Shown here piece by piece: positions 1-8,155 of a DNA stretch of 64,000 bases. Source of the stretch: Saccharicrinis carchari (GTDB lineage Bacteria; Bacteroidota; Bacteroidia; Bacteroidales; Marinilabiliaceae). The first letter of the stretch is position 1, and every line of letters begins with the position of its first letter. Under the pieces are notes generated by a model, which was not told the origin of the DNA, did no database searches, and saw only the letters and a program-made list of their open reading frames with translations. The translations under genes were made by a program, and so were the position numbers. Location: the NCBI RefSeq assembly GCF_900182605.1, contig NZ_FXTB01000002.1:248001-312000 (forward strand), given 5' to 3'.

Positions 1-675
1 AATACAAACCTGGACAAGCATCCCGATATTTTATCCATCATAAAGGAGAAAAAACCAGAGTTCCAAACCGCCGCTTTCTATACCTGGGTGCCCATCGGCA
101 TCATCCTTAATCGTGCCGATATGCGCATTGAGCGCGAATACGCAATGGGTGGCGATGCGTATATCCATCGCTTGGCACAAGATTATCTGACAAATGAAAC
201 TGCCGACGCTACGGTGGTTTATTATGCCGATCCCGATATTGCGGGCCATAATCATGGCTTCACCATCGAAGCACATGAATATTACCGCGAAATAGTCCAA
301 TTCGACCGTTATGTTGGTGATTTAATGGATGCCATTAACGCTCGCCCTAACCGGGCAAATGAGGAGTGGCTCATCGTTTCCACTTCCGATCATGGGGGTT
401 TTAAAACCTGGCACGGGGGTGAACATCTCAGCGAGCGCAATGTATTTGTGATAGTGGCCGGGGATAATATAGTATCCCGGGAAATAAAAAGGAGTAACAC
501 AATGCCGATTAAACCGGAAGATACCCTCCCGGTGGTGGAGCTCGAAAAATATGGTTTTCAAAATGTACCCACAACCTTTGACATAGCGCCAACGATATTA
601 CAATTTTTGGATATCGAAATCTCAGGATATAATTTTGATGGTAAATCATTGTTAAAATTATATGCTGAACCTTAG
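1..675 (+). CDS. Alkaline-phosphatase-superfamily hydrolase, C-terminal part
   Basis: This is a 5'-truncated gene: the frame is open from base 1 to a TAG at 673-675, giving 224 residues. The visible part has the metal-ligand pattern of the alkaline phosphatase / type I phosphodiesterase superfamily, with a DPDIAGHNHG segment and, further on, TSDHGG followed by GGEH. The tail FDIAPTILQFLDI is typical of the end of such enzymes. Members hydrolyse phosphate or sulfate mono- or diesters, usually in the periplasm, but the substrate cannot be read from this part. A GTG at 88 is an internal valine, not a start. Family assignment is good; specificity is unknown. Confidence 0.75.
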   Translation, partial: NTNLDKHPDILSIIKEKKPEFQTAAFYTWVPIGIILNRADMRIEREYAMGGDAYIHRLAQDYLTNETADATVVYYADPDIAGHNHGFTIEAHEYYREIVQFDRYVGDLMDAINARPNRANEEWLIVSTSDHGGFKTWHGGEHLSERNVFVIVAGDNIVSREIKRSNTMPIKPEDTLPVVELEKYGFQNVPTTFDIAPTILQFLDIEISGYNFDGKSLLKLYAEP

Positions 676-765
676 GGCAAATGGGAGTGTAAATTGAACT
701 CTGTCTGATGTTTATTTTACGTTTTCAAATAAACTTATATTTTTTCGTTGAACCAATTTCTAAAA

Positions 766-813
766 GCCCGACCTTCCCGATGTTAATCGGGACGCTCTGC
801 GCTTGTAGCCTCT
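766..813 (-). pseudogene. tRNA-like 5' remnant with palindrome
   Basis: Read on the minus strand this carries a degraded D-arm, then AGAGCG, the palindrome TCCCGATTAACATCGGGA (775-792), then AGGTCGGGC. The same order of blocks occurs in the intact tRNA-Met at 1542-1615, except that there the palindrome position is occupied by the anticodon arm. The 3' half is missing. It is a remnant, not a functional tRNA. Confidence 0.6.
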
Positions 814-824
814 GGTAACAGAAT

Positions 825-1076
825 CTATTTTGCATCGAGTATTAGTTTTTCGATATACTTTCTGCTTTTCATCCTTTTGATATAGTTTTCCCTTTTCAAC
901 GCATCTGATTTATTGGGGAATACCTCTGAATATACCACCGTCCATGGGCGATATGGTTTTGTAGACGGTGTCGCTCCTGCGTTGTGCTTGTCAATTCTTT
1001 TTTTTATGTCGGCACAGGAGCCTATGTAGTATCTGTCCTTGGATTGACTGTGGATTATGTAAACGAAGTGGGGCAT
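825..1076 (-). CDS. GIY-YIG nuclease-domain protein, copy A
   Basis: Small single-domain protein of the UvrC/URI-type GIY-YIG family. It shows FVYIIHS and YYIGS (the GIY-YIG pair), KKRIDKHN, and a basic end KRMKSRKYIEKLI. The start is taken at ATG 1076 (MPHFVYI), about 83 residues, the usual length for stand-alone members; an upstream in-frame ATG at 1097 would reach into the terminator hairpin. It lies just after a tRNA-like remnant and terminator on the same strand. A second copy at 1236-1487 differs by only a few residues. Its role is unknown; DNA cleavage is expected from the fold. Confidence 0.8.
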   Translation of the reverse strand: MPHFVYIIHSQSKDRYYIGSCADIKKRIDKHNAGATPSTKPYRPWTVVYSEVFPNKSDALKRENYIKRMKSRKYIEKLILDAK

Positions 1077-1094
1077 GCTGGGTGTTTTTGATAA

Positions 1095-1130
1095 CAAAAA
1101 AAGGGAACAGAAATATATATCTGTTCCCTT
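1095..1130 (-). terminator. Terminator hairpin after tRNA-like remnant
   Basis: On the minus strand AAGGGAACAG and its complement flank an A/T loop, followed by a run of seven T. It is a near copy of the hairpin at 1505-1539 that follows the intact tRNA-Met. Confidence 0.7.
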
Positions 1131-1132
1131 CG

Positions 1133-1223
1133 TAGCGAGAGGGCGACTTGGCCTGCCCCGATTTTTATCGGGGAACGCCCGACCTTCCCGATGTTAATCG
1201 GGACGCTCTGCGCTTGTAGCCTC
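1133..1223 (-). pseudogene. tRNA-Met-like pseudogene carrying two palindromes
   Basis: On the minus strand the order is: degraded D-arm, GAGCG, palindrome TCCCGATTAACATCGGGA, AGGTCGGGCGTTC, a second palindrome CCCGATAAAAATCGGG with a few extra bases, then AAGTCGCCCTCTCGCTA. The last part and the AGGTCGGGCGTTC block are identical to the intact tRNA-Met. One palindrome therefore stands exactly where the anticodon arm should be and the other splits the T-loop. It cannot decode. Confidence 0.75.
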
Positions 1224-1235
1224 CGGGAACAGAAT

Positions 1236-1487
1236 CTATTTTGCATCGAGTATTAGTTTTTCGATATACTTTCTGCTTTTCATCCTTTTGATATAGATTT
1301 CCCTTTTAAACGCATCTGATTTATTGGGGAATACCTCTGAATATACCACCGTCCATGGGCGGTGGGGTTTTGTGGATGGTGTTGCTCCTGCGTTGTGCCT
1401 GTCAATTCTTTTTTTTATGTCGGCACAGGAGCCTATGTAGTATCTGTCCTTGGATTGACTGTGGATTATGTAAACGAAGTGGGGCAT
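1236..1487 (-). CDS. GIY-YIG nuclease-domain protein, copy B
   Basis: Near-identical duplicate of the protein at 825-1076, with the same FVYIIHS/YYIGS pair and KRMKSRKYIEKLI end. Visible differences are DRHN for DKHN, KPHRP for KPYRP, and AFKREIY for ALKRENY. The start is taken at ATG 1487, after the tRNA-Met terminator. The similarity extends through the flanks, so this is a recent duplication of the whole cassette and not just of the gene. Single-domain GIY-YIG genes are frequently found beside tRNA genes in Bacteroidota; here the association is especially tight. Confidence 0.8.
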   Translation of the reverse strand: MPHFVYIIHSQSKDRYYIGSCADIKKRIDRHNAGATPSTKPHRPWTVVYSEVFPNKSDAFKREIYIKRMKSRKYIEKLILDAK

Positions 1488-1504
1488 GCTGGGTGTTTTT
1501 GATA

Positions 1505-1539
1505 ACAAAAAAAGGGAACAGACATATATCTGTTCCCTT
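1505..1539 (-). terminator. Terminator of tRNA-Met
   Basis: On the minus strand GGGAACAG and CTGTTCCC pair around a TATATG-type loop and are followed by TTTTTTT, three bases after the end of the tRNA. It is a standard intrinsic terminator. Confidence 0.85.
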
Positions 1540-1541
1540 CG

Positions 1542-1615
1542 TAGCGAGAGGGCGACTTGAACGCCCGACCTCGTGATTATGAATCACGCGCTCTAACCTG
1601 CTGAGCTACCTCGCC
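1542..1615 (-). tRNA. tRNA-Met (anticodon CAT)
   Basis: The minus strand folds as a complete cloverleaf of 74 nt: acceptor GGCGAGG/TCTCGCT (with G-U pairs at both ends), D-arm GCTC...GAGC, anticodon stem CGTGA/TCACG with loop TTCATAA (anticodon CAT), variable loop AGGTC, T-arm GGGCG-TTCAAGT-CGCCC, discriminator A. CCA is not encoded. Anticodon CAT fits elongator Met; initiator Met or tRNA-Ile(k2CAU) cannot be strictly excluded by reading alone. Confidence 0.92.
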
Positions 1616-2287
1616 ATTATTTCAATTATCGAGTTGAAGTTTCCCAGCCGACCTTCCCGATGTTTATCGGGACGCTCTAACCTGCTGAGCTACCTCGCCA
1701 TTATTTCAATTATCGAGTTGAAGTTTCCCAGCCGACCTTCCCGATGTTTATCGGGACGCTCTAACCTGCTGAGCTACCTCGCCATTATTTCAATTATCGA
1801 GTTGAAGTTTCCCAGCCGACCTTCCCGATGTTTATCGGGACGCTCTAACCTGCTGAGCTACCTCGCCATTATTTCAATTATCGAGTTGAAGTTTCCCAGC
1901 CGACCTTCCCGATGTTTATCGGGACGCTCTAACCTGCTGAGCTACCTCGCCATTATTTCAATTATCGAGTTGAAGTTTCCCAACCGACCTTCCCGATGTT
2001 AATCGGGACGCTCTAACCTGCTGAGCTACCTCGCCATTATTTCAATTATCGAGTTGAAGTTTCTCGGCCGACCTTCCCGATGTTAATCGGGACGCTCTAA
2101 CCTGCTGAGCTACCTCGCCATTATTTCAATTATCGAGTTGAAGTTTTTCAGCCGACCTTCCCGATGTTTATCGGGACGCTCTAACCTGCTGAGCTACCTC
2201 GCCATTATTTTAATTATCGAGTTGCAGTTTCTCAGCCGCCCTTCCCAATGTTTATCGGGACGCTCTAACCTGCTGAGCTACCTCTAT
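1616..2287. repeat. Eight 84-bp tandem units, each with the 5' half of tRNA-Met
   Basis: Eight head-to-tail units of exactly 84 bp begin at 1616, 1700, 1784, 1868, 1952, 2036, 2120 and 2204. On the minus strand each reads: a leader (TTCAACTCGATAATTGAA inside), the tRNA-Met 5' half through the D-arm (AGCTCAGCAGGTTAGAGCG), a palindrome of the type TCCCGATAAACATCGGGA in place of the anticodon arm, then AGGTCGG, after which the tRNA sequence is lost. The intact tRNA is in effect the ninth unit. Units 5-8 differ by a few bases. The long open frame across the array is only a result of the period being a multiple of three. Confidence 0.95.
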
Positions 2288-2601
2288 GTCAAAAACTATC
2301 GGTATTAACACCAATCTGTTTTTGCGGTTGCAAATGTATGCGATTATTTGTTATTTACCAACACGAAAGTGATGATTTTTAAAATAATTTTACATCGACC
2401 TATGTATATTATTGTTGTAGAGGCATATAGGTTGGTAGGGTGAGGCGGCATAATAGACTTTGCCTACTTTTTTGAATGGTGTTTCGTAATGTTTTAGATT
2501 AAGTGTGAATAGTTAAAATTAAAAAATGGTGCATGCTGATCTTAAAATTTCAATTCCGATTTAATCATCGGTTGACCTCCTGTTTTCCCAAATAATTGTA
2601 C
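2288..2601. other. Intergenic region between tRNA array and purM
   Basis: Apart from the leftward promoter at 2331-2338 this A/T-rich stretch shows no gene, repeat or strong hairpin. Confidence 0.6.
2331..2338 (-). promoter_or_regulatory. -7 box reading into the tRNA-half array and tRNA-Met
   Basis: The minus strand has TACATTTG, a full match to the Bacteroidota TAnnTTTG -7 box, with a TTG about 20 bases upstream as a -33 element. It points leftwards, so transcription would start near 2324 and pass through all eight 84-bp units into tRNA-Met and its terminator at 1505-1539. No other good promoter is seen between the array and the tRNA. Confidence 0.6.
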
Positions 2602-2609
2602 TATTTTTG
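2602..2609 (+). promoter_or_regulatory. -7 box of purM
   Basis: TATTTTTG matches TAnnTTTG and lies 28 bases before the GTG start of purM. A possible upstream TTG start at 2607 lies inside this box, which argues against that start. Confidence 0.55.
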
Positions 2610-2636
2610 TACTCGCAAATTAGAAAAAATATTATA

Positions 2637-3809
2637 GTGAGTTCAGATTCAAGGTACAGTCAAAGAGGGGTGTCTGCCTCCAAGGAAGATGTGCACAGCG
2701 CCATTAAAAACATCGACAAAGGATTATATCCCAAGGCATTTTGTAAAATAACTCCTGATATCCTTTGCGGAGATGAGGATTATTGTAATATCATGCATGC
2801 CGACGGCGCAGGCACAAAATCATCGCTGGCCTATATGTACTGGCGCGAGACCGGTGATATTTCAGTTTGGAAAGGAATCGCCCAGGATGCCTTGATTATG
2901 AACCTTGATGATTTGCTCTGTGTGGGTGCCACCGATAATATATTGCTATCGTCCACCATAGGGCGTAACAAAAACTTAGTGCCTGGCGAGGTGATTTCTG
3001 CTATCATAAATGGTACAGAGGAATTGCTGGCCGAGTTAAGAGAGATGGGTATTTCCATCTATTCTACCGGGGGCGAAACGGCCGATGTGGGCGATCTGGT
3101 ACGTACCATCATCGTTGACAGTACCGTTACATGCCGTATGAAACGAGCCGATGTAATCAATAATCAGAACATAAAAGCCGGAGATGTAATTGTAGGGTTA
3201 TCTTCTTCAGGTAAAGCATCATACGAGAAAGACTATAACGGAGGCATGGGCAGCAATGGCTTAACCAGTGCCCGACACGATGTGTTTGCCAATTACCTGG
3301 CCGCTAAATATCCCGAGAGCTATGATGACTCGGTGCCCTCCGATTTAGTATATTCCGGGAGTCTTAAGCTTACCGATCCGGTGGAGGGTGTAAGTGTTGA
3401 TGCAGGTAAATTGGTGCTGTCGCCAACGCGAACCTATGCACCGGTGATAAAAGCCATGCTCGATAAATACCGTGAACAGATACATGGTATGGTACATTGC
3501 TCTGGAGGGGCACAGACCAAGGTGCTGCATTTTGTGGACAAACTGCATGTAATTAAAGACAATATGTTCCCTGTGCCACCCTTGTTTAAAACTATTCAGC
3601 AGCAATCAGGTACTGCCTGGGACGAGATGTATAAGGTGTTTAACATGGGGCACCGGATGGAGCTCTATGTGCCGGAATCCATCGCTGCTGATTTAATCAC
3701 TATCAGTAAATCGTTTAATATCGATGCACAGATTGTAGGCCGCTGTGTAACGAGTAACAATACTGAACTGACCATCAAAAGCGAATTTGGGACTTTCAAA
3801 TATGAATAA
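2637..3809 (+). CDS. purM: Phosphoribosylformylglycinamidine cyclo-ligase (AIR synthase)
   Basis: Converts FGAM to aminoimidazole ribotide with ATP, the fifth step of purine synthesis, in the cytosol. The beginning SSDSRYSQRGVSASKEDVH, the GAGTKS phosphate loop and the TGGETADVGD segment are those of the long Bacteroidota form of PurM; the length of about 390 residues fits. I place the start at GTG 2637, because the earlier TTG overlaps the -7 box and would add ten residues with no family counterpart. It is followed by prfA and pyrF on the same strand with gaps of 214 and 128 bases, so a shared operon is not certain. Confidence 0.9.
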   Translation: MSSDSRYSQRGVSASKEDVHSAIKNIDKGLYPKAFCKITPDILCGDEDYCNIMHADGAGTKSSLAYMYWRETGDISVWKGIAQDALIMNLDDLLCVGATDNILLSSTIGRNKNLVPGEVISAIINGTEELLAELREMGISIYSTGGETADVGDLVRTIIVDSTVTCRMKRADVINNQNIKAGDVIVGLSSSGKASYEKDYNGGMGSNGLTSARHDVFANYLAAKYPESYDDSVPSDLVYSGSLKLTDPVEGVSVDAGKLVLSPTRTYAPVIKAMLDKYREQIHGMVHCSGGAQTKVLHFVDKLHVIKDNMFPVPPLFKTIQQQSGTAWDEMYKVFNMGHRMELYVPESIAADLITISKSFNIDAQIVGRCVTSNNTELTIKSEFGTFKYE

Positions 3810-4023
3810 AATTTTAATTTCTATCGGATGCAATTTACAGGGTTTATATAGCTTGCTTAACAGTTATTAATAGTAAACAATTAACGCAGAGTAGCAATAG
3901 GATGTAAAAACGAATGCTAATTTATTTATTGGTTAACCATAAATAGCCGATGAAGCTGCATATTCTAAGTGCCTTGGCGGCAGATAATATTTATAAATAA
4001 AGCATTCAAGAAAACTAAATACA

Positions 4024-5109
4024 ATGAGCGAAAATAAATTATTAGAGATGTTGGGTGGTGTGGTGATACGCTTCCGGGAGGTGTCGGATCAAATAACCGA
4101 TCCCGAGGTTATAGCCGATACCAAAAGGTACATTAAGCTCAATAAGGATTATAAAGAATTGGAGCGTGTAGTTAAAGCGCGCGAAATATATAAAACCACA
4201 TTGGACAATATTGCCGAAGCAAAAGCCATTTTAAAGGAAGAGGACGACGATGAGATGCGGGAGATGGCTAAGGCGGAGCTGGAAGAACTGGAAGATAAGC
4301 TGCCCGAAATGGAAGAGGAGATAAAGCTGTTGCTTATACCGGCCGACCCCGAAGATTCAAAAAATTGTGTAGTAGAGTTGCGTGCCGGTGCAGGAGGTGA
4401 TGAGGCCAGTATTTTTGCCGGCGACCTATTCAGAATGTACGTTAAGTTTTGTGAACACAAAGGCTGGAAGGTGGATGTTACCCATACAAGTGAAGGTACC
4501 TCGGGAGGCTATAAGGAAGTGGTGTTTAACGTGAGTGGTGATGGTGTTTATGGCATCCTCAAGTACGAGTCGGGGGTACATCGCGTTCAGCGTGTACCGC
4601 AAACTGAAACACAGGGGCGCGTGCATACCTCGGCAGCATCTGTTGCTGTATTGCCCGAAGCGGAAGAGTTTGATATTGAATTACGCAACGAAGATATTCG
4701 CAAGGATACCTACTGTTCGTCGGGACCAGGTGGGCAGTCGGTGAATACCACCTATTCCGCTATCCGTCTTACCCACATCCCATCAGGTATCGTGGTGACT
4801 TGTCAGGACCAGAAATCGCAGTTGAAAAATCTGGATAAGGCCATGATAGAACTACGCACACGTTTATATAACCTGGAGTATCAAAAATACCTTGACGAGA
4901 TTTCGTCCAAGCGTAAAACTCTGGTGTCAACAGGCGATCGCTCGGCCAAGATACGTACCTATAATTATCCGCAAGGCAGAGTTACCGATCATCGTGTTAA
5001 CTTTACCTTGTACAATCTGCCAGCAGTATTAGATGGGGATTTACAAGCCATTATCGATCGTTTGATTTTGGAGGAAAACTCGGAAAGGCTAAAGGCGAGT
5101 GAGTTGTAG
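4024..5109 (+). CDS. prfA: Peptide chain release factor 1
   Basis: Recognises UAA/UAG stop codons in the ribosomal A site and triggers peptide release. The GGQ motif that enters the peptidyl-transferase centre is at residues 236-238 within [11 protein letters not shown]. The RAGAGGDEA and [10 protein letters not shown] segments typical of RF1 precede it, and the charged N-terminal helical domain is present. Its 361 residues match the family. ATG 4024 follows a short A-rich leader as usual in this phylum. Confidence 0.95.
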   Translation: MSENKLLEMLGGVVIRFREVSDQITDPEVIADTKRYIKLNKDYKELERVVKAREIYKTTLDNIAEAKAILKEEDDDEMREMAKAELEELEDKLPEMEEEIKLLLIPADPEDSKNCVVELRAGAGGDEASIFAGDLFRMYVKFCEHKGWKVDVTHTSEGTSGGYKEVVFNVSGDGVYGILKYESGVHRVQRVPQTETQGRVHTSAASVAVLPEAEEFDIELRNEDIRKDTYCSSGPGGQSVNTTYSAIRLTHIPSGIVVTCQDQKSQLKNLDKAMIELRTRLYNLEYQKYLDEISSKRKTLVSTGDRSAKIRTYNYPQGRVTDHRVNFTLYNLPAVLDGDLQAIIDRLILEENSERLKASEL

Positions 5110-5237
5110 TAGTTAGAAGATATAAAAACACTTGAAATTGTGTACGTAAGGTAGTGAGTTTATCACGTACTGAGTTGATAAAGTAATAAGTATAATCTTT
5201 AGAACTTTCAAACTTTCAACTTTCTAAACTAAAAAAT

Positions 5238-6065
5238 ATGACATCGCAAGAATTATTTGAAAACATAAAGCGTAAGGGCAGTTTTTTGTGTGTAGGTCTG
5301 GATACCGACATCAATAAGATACCCCAATTTTTGTTGGAAACTACTGATCCTATCTTTGCCTTTAATAAAGAGATAATTGATGCTACTCACAAGTTTACGG
5401 TGGCCTACAAACCTAATATGGCTTTTTATGAGAGCATGGGCGTGTCGGGTTGGAATAGTCTTGAGAAAACGGTGAATTACATCCGTTACAACTATCCCGA
5501 TATATTTATTATTGCGGACGCTAAGCGAGGGGATATTGGCAATACTTCTAACATGTACGCCAAAGCCTTTTTCGACGCCATGGAGTTTGACGCGGTTACC
5601 GTAGCACCCTACATGGGCGAGGACTCCGTAAAGCCTTTTATGACCTACGTGGATAAATGGGTTATCTTGTTGGCCTTAACTTCGAACAAAGGGGCTGCCG
5701 ATTTTCAGTATGTGAGTGAGGACGGTGAAAAACTATTCGAGAAAGTGATCAAGTCTTCAAAGGCATGGGGCAACGAAGAAAACCTGATGTACGTGGTAGG
5801 TGCCACCAAGGCCGAGAAGCTTCAGGAAATCAGATCTATCATCCCCAACCACTTTTTACTGGTTCCGGGGGTGGGTGCACAGGGTGGTAGCCTGAAAGAG
5901 GTTGCCAAAAATGGCTTGAACGACAAATGCGGCCTCCTGGTGAACTCATCGCGGGGTATTATCTACGCCAGCTCGGAGCAAGACTTTGCCCAAAAGGCCG
6001 GCGAAGCAGCCAAGGAAGTTCAGCAAGAAATGGCCGGGCTGTTGAAAGCCAAGGGTTTGTTGTAA
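5238..6065 (+). CDS. pyrF: Orotidine 5'-phosphate decarboxylase (type 2)
   Basis: Decarboxylates OMP to UMP, the last step of de novo pyrimidine synthesis. The catalytic array is visible as D94-A-K96-R-G-D99 ([11 protein letters not shown]), and the phosphate-binding end is GVGAQGGSL with NSSRGI. Its 275 residues fit the longer type 2 enzymes. It follows prfA on the same strand and ends in a clear terminator, so it closes this housekeeping block. Confidence 0.93.
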   Translation: MTSQELFENIKRKGSFLCVGLDTDINKIPQFLLETTDPIFAFNKEIIDATHKFTVAYKPNMAFYESMGVSGWNSLEKTVNYIRYNYPDIFIIADAKRGDIGNTSNMYAKAFFDAMEFDAVTVAPYMGEDSVKPFMTYVDKWVILLALTSNKGAADFQYVSEDGEKLFEKVIKSSKAWGNEENLMYVVGATKAEKLQEIRSIIPNHFLLVPGVGAQGGSLKEVAKNGLNDKCGLLVNSSRGIIYASSEQDFAQKAGEAAKEVQQEMAGLLKAKGLL

Positions 6066-6086
6066 ACTTTCAAAACAATATATATA

Positions 6087-6113
6087 AAGCTCCCAGTCTG
6101 GGGGCTTTTTTTT
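6087..6113 (+). terminator. Terminator of pyrF
   Basis: AAGCTCCCAG and TGGGGGCTT pair around a two-base loop and are followed by a run of eight T. Confidence 0.85.
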
Positions 6114-6190
6114 GTATAATCAAATTGTTTACAATAATGGAAACCTATTTTTAATTCCATTTCCGATAAATAAGAGCAATCTCTTTGTTG

Positions 6191-6439
6191 TTAAGGAGCG
6201 AGGGGGGGGGTGGTGCTTCCTACGCTCTTCAGGTAGGCATTGTGTGGGTCGATAGCGTTATGCAGATAATCTCTGGCCGCCATGCAAGCATGGCCGCCTC
6301 CGGCAATCAATAAAGGCTTAGCTCTATGGTTGTTCTTTTGAGCAAGCTCAAAAGAAGCTGCCGATGCCGCATTGTTGCTCAGCGTGCTTTTTAGTTCGTG
6401 CCATTTTAGCTTTTCACCGTCCCTGATATACTTTCTTTT
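6191..6439 (-). pseudogene. Unrecognised gene remnant without start
   Basis: On the minus strand 82 codons stay open between a stop at 6440-6442 and one at 6191-6193, with protein-like composition (KPLLIAGGGHACMAARDYL, then HNAIDPHNAY). There is no ATG near the upstream end, and a run of nine or ten G on the plus strand (from 6202) lies near the C-terminus. I do not recognise the family. It is most simply the tail of a decayed gene, or a gene broken by the homopolymer. Confidence 0.35.
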
Positions 6440-6485
6440 TTACAATGCTGATAGGGTTCTCCCGTGTTTGCGCACCGGAAAATAT

Positions 6486-6545
6486 AAAAATAAACAACCC
6501 CATCCCCGTGATATAAGCACGTGAATGGGGGTTGTTTTTATTTTG
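6486..6545 (-). terminator. Bidirectional terminator after the sulfatase
   Basis: AAACAACCCCAT and ATGGGGGTTGTTT pair around a loop that itself contains CGTG/CACG. A-runs and T-runs stand on both sides, so it can work on either strand. It lies 36 bases past the sulfatase stop. Confidence 0.8.
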
Positions 6546-6580
6546 AATTTTAAGTACTGCCGCCAATGAAACGCAGATAT

Positions 6581-8155
6581 TTACTCTGTCACTTTTAATT
6601 CGCCGGCCATTATTTTCAGGGCTTTCTGGTCGTCATAATGAACCATCAAATCTTTCAATTGGGCTTTCAGATCATCTGTTTTATCGGCATACTCGGCCTG
6701 GCCGTATAGGTTGTTCATTTCGTTAGGATCTTCCTGTAGGTCGTAGAGTTCCCATTGGTCTATATCGAAATAAAAATGAATTAATTTATAGCGCTCCGTG
6801 CGTATACCATAATGGCGTTTTACCATATGTTCGTTGGGGTACTCGTAATAATGATAATAGATAGCATCGCGCCAATTTTTTGCCTTCTTTTTGAACAACG
6901 GAACCAGCGAACGTCCGTGCATATCCTCCGGAACGGTGTTTCCGGTTAGTTCCATAAAGGTAGGGGCATAGTCGATGTTCTGTACCATTTCTTTCACTTC
7001 ACCTTTTAGTTCATAACCCTTGGGTAGGTGCATAAGTAGTGGTGTGCGCAATGATTCTTCGTAGATAAAACGCTTGTCGAACCAGCCGTGCTCGCCCATG
7101 TAAAAACCTTGATCGGAAGTGTAGACAACCAAGGTATTATCCATCAACCCCTCTTTTTCCAAATAATCCAGCAGTCGGCCCACGTTATTGTCCAACGAAC
7201 GTACACTGGCCAGGTAATCGCGCATGTAACGTTGGTATTTCCATTCGCTCAGCTCGTTGCCGGAGAGCTTAGCCTTTTTAAAGTCTTCGATAATAGGGTC
7301 GTAATGAGCGTCCCACCTGGCACGTTGCGCCTCATCGAGACGAGCCAGGGCACCGGTGCGGTACCATCCGCCGTAGCGAGTTTTTATTTCATTTTCTTTG
7401 TCGGCCATCTTCAGGTCGTAAACCACATCCATATCGTCGGTACGAATGCTCATATGCTGCTCTGCTGCAGCCTGGCGTCCCTTATAATCGTCGTAAAAAG
7501 TTTCGGGCAAGGGGTAGGTCTTGTCCTTAAACTCGTCTAGGTGATCGGTGTCGGGCATCCATACACGGTGCACGGCTTTGTGGTGTACCAATAGGCAGAA
7601 GGGTTTTTCCTTGTCGCGTCCGTCCATCCAGTCCATGCTAAAGTCGGTAATCAAGTCGGTAACGTAGCCGGGGTGTCGCACTGTTTCTTCCATGCCGATA
7701 AAATCGGGGTTGTAATAGCTTCCTTGTCCCGGTAAAATGTTCCAGTAATCAAAGCCAGTAGGGGTGCCGCCCAGGTGCCACTTACCAATGATGGCCGTTT
7801 GGTATCCAGACTTCTGCAATAACTTGGGGAAAGTTTGCTGCTGACCATTAAAAATACCGGAGTTGTCGATAAAACCATTAGCGTGGCTGTGCTTGCCGGT
7901 AAGCATTACGGCACGGCTGGGCCCACAAATACTGTTGGCCACAAAGCTGTTGGCAAACAATACGCCATCCTTGGCCAAACGATCCAGGTTAGGGGTGTTG
8001 ATATAACGATCGTCGTAGGCGCTTAGTGTTTGGTAAGCATGGTCGTCGGTCATAATAAACACGATGTTGGGCTTTTCAGCCACCTCTTTTTGGGGTGGTT
8101 GGCAGGCCGTAATTGCCATCATGATGATAAGCACATTTAGAAAAGTGAATTTCAT
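6581..8155 (-). CDS. Sulfatase (S1 family), lipoprotein
   Basis: Type I sulfatase of 524 residues. A lipoprotein signal ends at AITAC (Cys18). Metal-binding DD is at 37-38, and the maturation motif C77-G-P-S-R81 carries the cysteine oxidised to formylglycine. Later the GEHG segment and the C-terminal domain with YGIRTERYKLIHFY and ELYDLQEDP are those of N-acetylglucosamine-6- or N-sulfoglucosamine-type sulfatases of polysaccharide loci; exact substrate is inferred, not proven. It is the outermost gene of the minus-strand glycan locus and is cut off from the fucosidase by the 268-bp array. No maturase gene is visible in the window apart from the SUMF1-domain fusion at 31948, which lacks the usual cysteine pair. 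Confidence 0.9.
   Translation of the reverse strand: MKFTFLNVLIIMMAITACQPPQKEVAEKPNIVFIMTDDHAYQTLSAYDDRYINTPNLDRLAKDGVLFANSFVANSICGPSRAVMLTGKHSHANGFIDNSGIFNGQQQTFPKLLQKSGYQTAIIGKWHLGGTPTGFDYWNILPGQGSYYNPDFIGMEETVRHPGYVTDLITDFSMDWMDGRDKEKPFCLLVHHKAVHRVWMPDTDHLDEFKDKTYPLPETFYDDYKGRQAAAEQHMSIRTDDMDVVYDLKMADKENEIKTRYGGWYRTGALARLDEAQRARWDAHYDPIIEDFKKAKLSGNELSEWKYQRYMRDYLASVRSLDNNVGRLLDYLEKEGLMDNTLVVYTSDQGFYMGEHGWFDKRFIYEESLRTPLLMHLPKGYELKGEVKEMVQNIDYAPTFMELTGNTVPEDMHGRSLVPLFKKKAKNWRDAIYYHYYEYPNEHMVKRHYGIRTERYKLIHFYFDIDQWELYDLQEDPNEMNNLYGQAEYADKTDDLKAQLKDLMVHYDDQKALKIMAGELKVTE

Larger units (their letters stand above)
766..1560. repeat. 411-bp tandem duplication (tRNA-like piece + terminator + GIY-YIG gene)
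   Basis: The segment beginning GCCCGACCTTCCCGATGTT at 766 starts again at 1177, a period of 411 bp, and the two copies stay nearly identical through the GIY-YIG genes and the hairpin after them. The second copy runs directly into the intact tRNA-Met. Each copy, read on the minus strand, is: tRNA or tRNA-like sequence, terminator hairpin, GIY-YIG gene. Confidence 0.85.
6116..6580. other. Intergenic region between pyrF and the sulfatase
   Basis: This stretch contains the coding remnant at 6191-6439 and the terminator at 6486-6545. Nothing else is recognisable. Confidence 0.6.

Noticed and set aside
1634-2002. A 122-residue repetitive open frame
   Set aside because: It exists only because the 84-bp period is a multiple of three; the opposite strand holds the tRNA-derived sequence that explains it.
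1616-2287. Possible CRISPR array
   Set aside because: The whole 84-bp unit is repeated without any unique spacer, and no cas gene is near.
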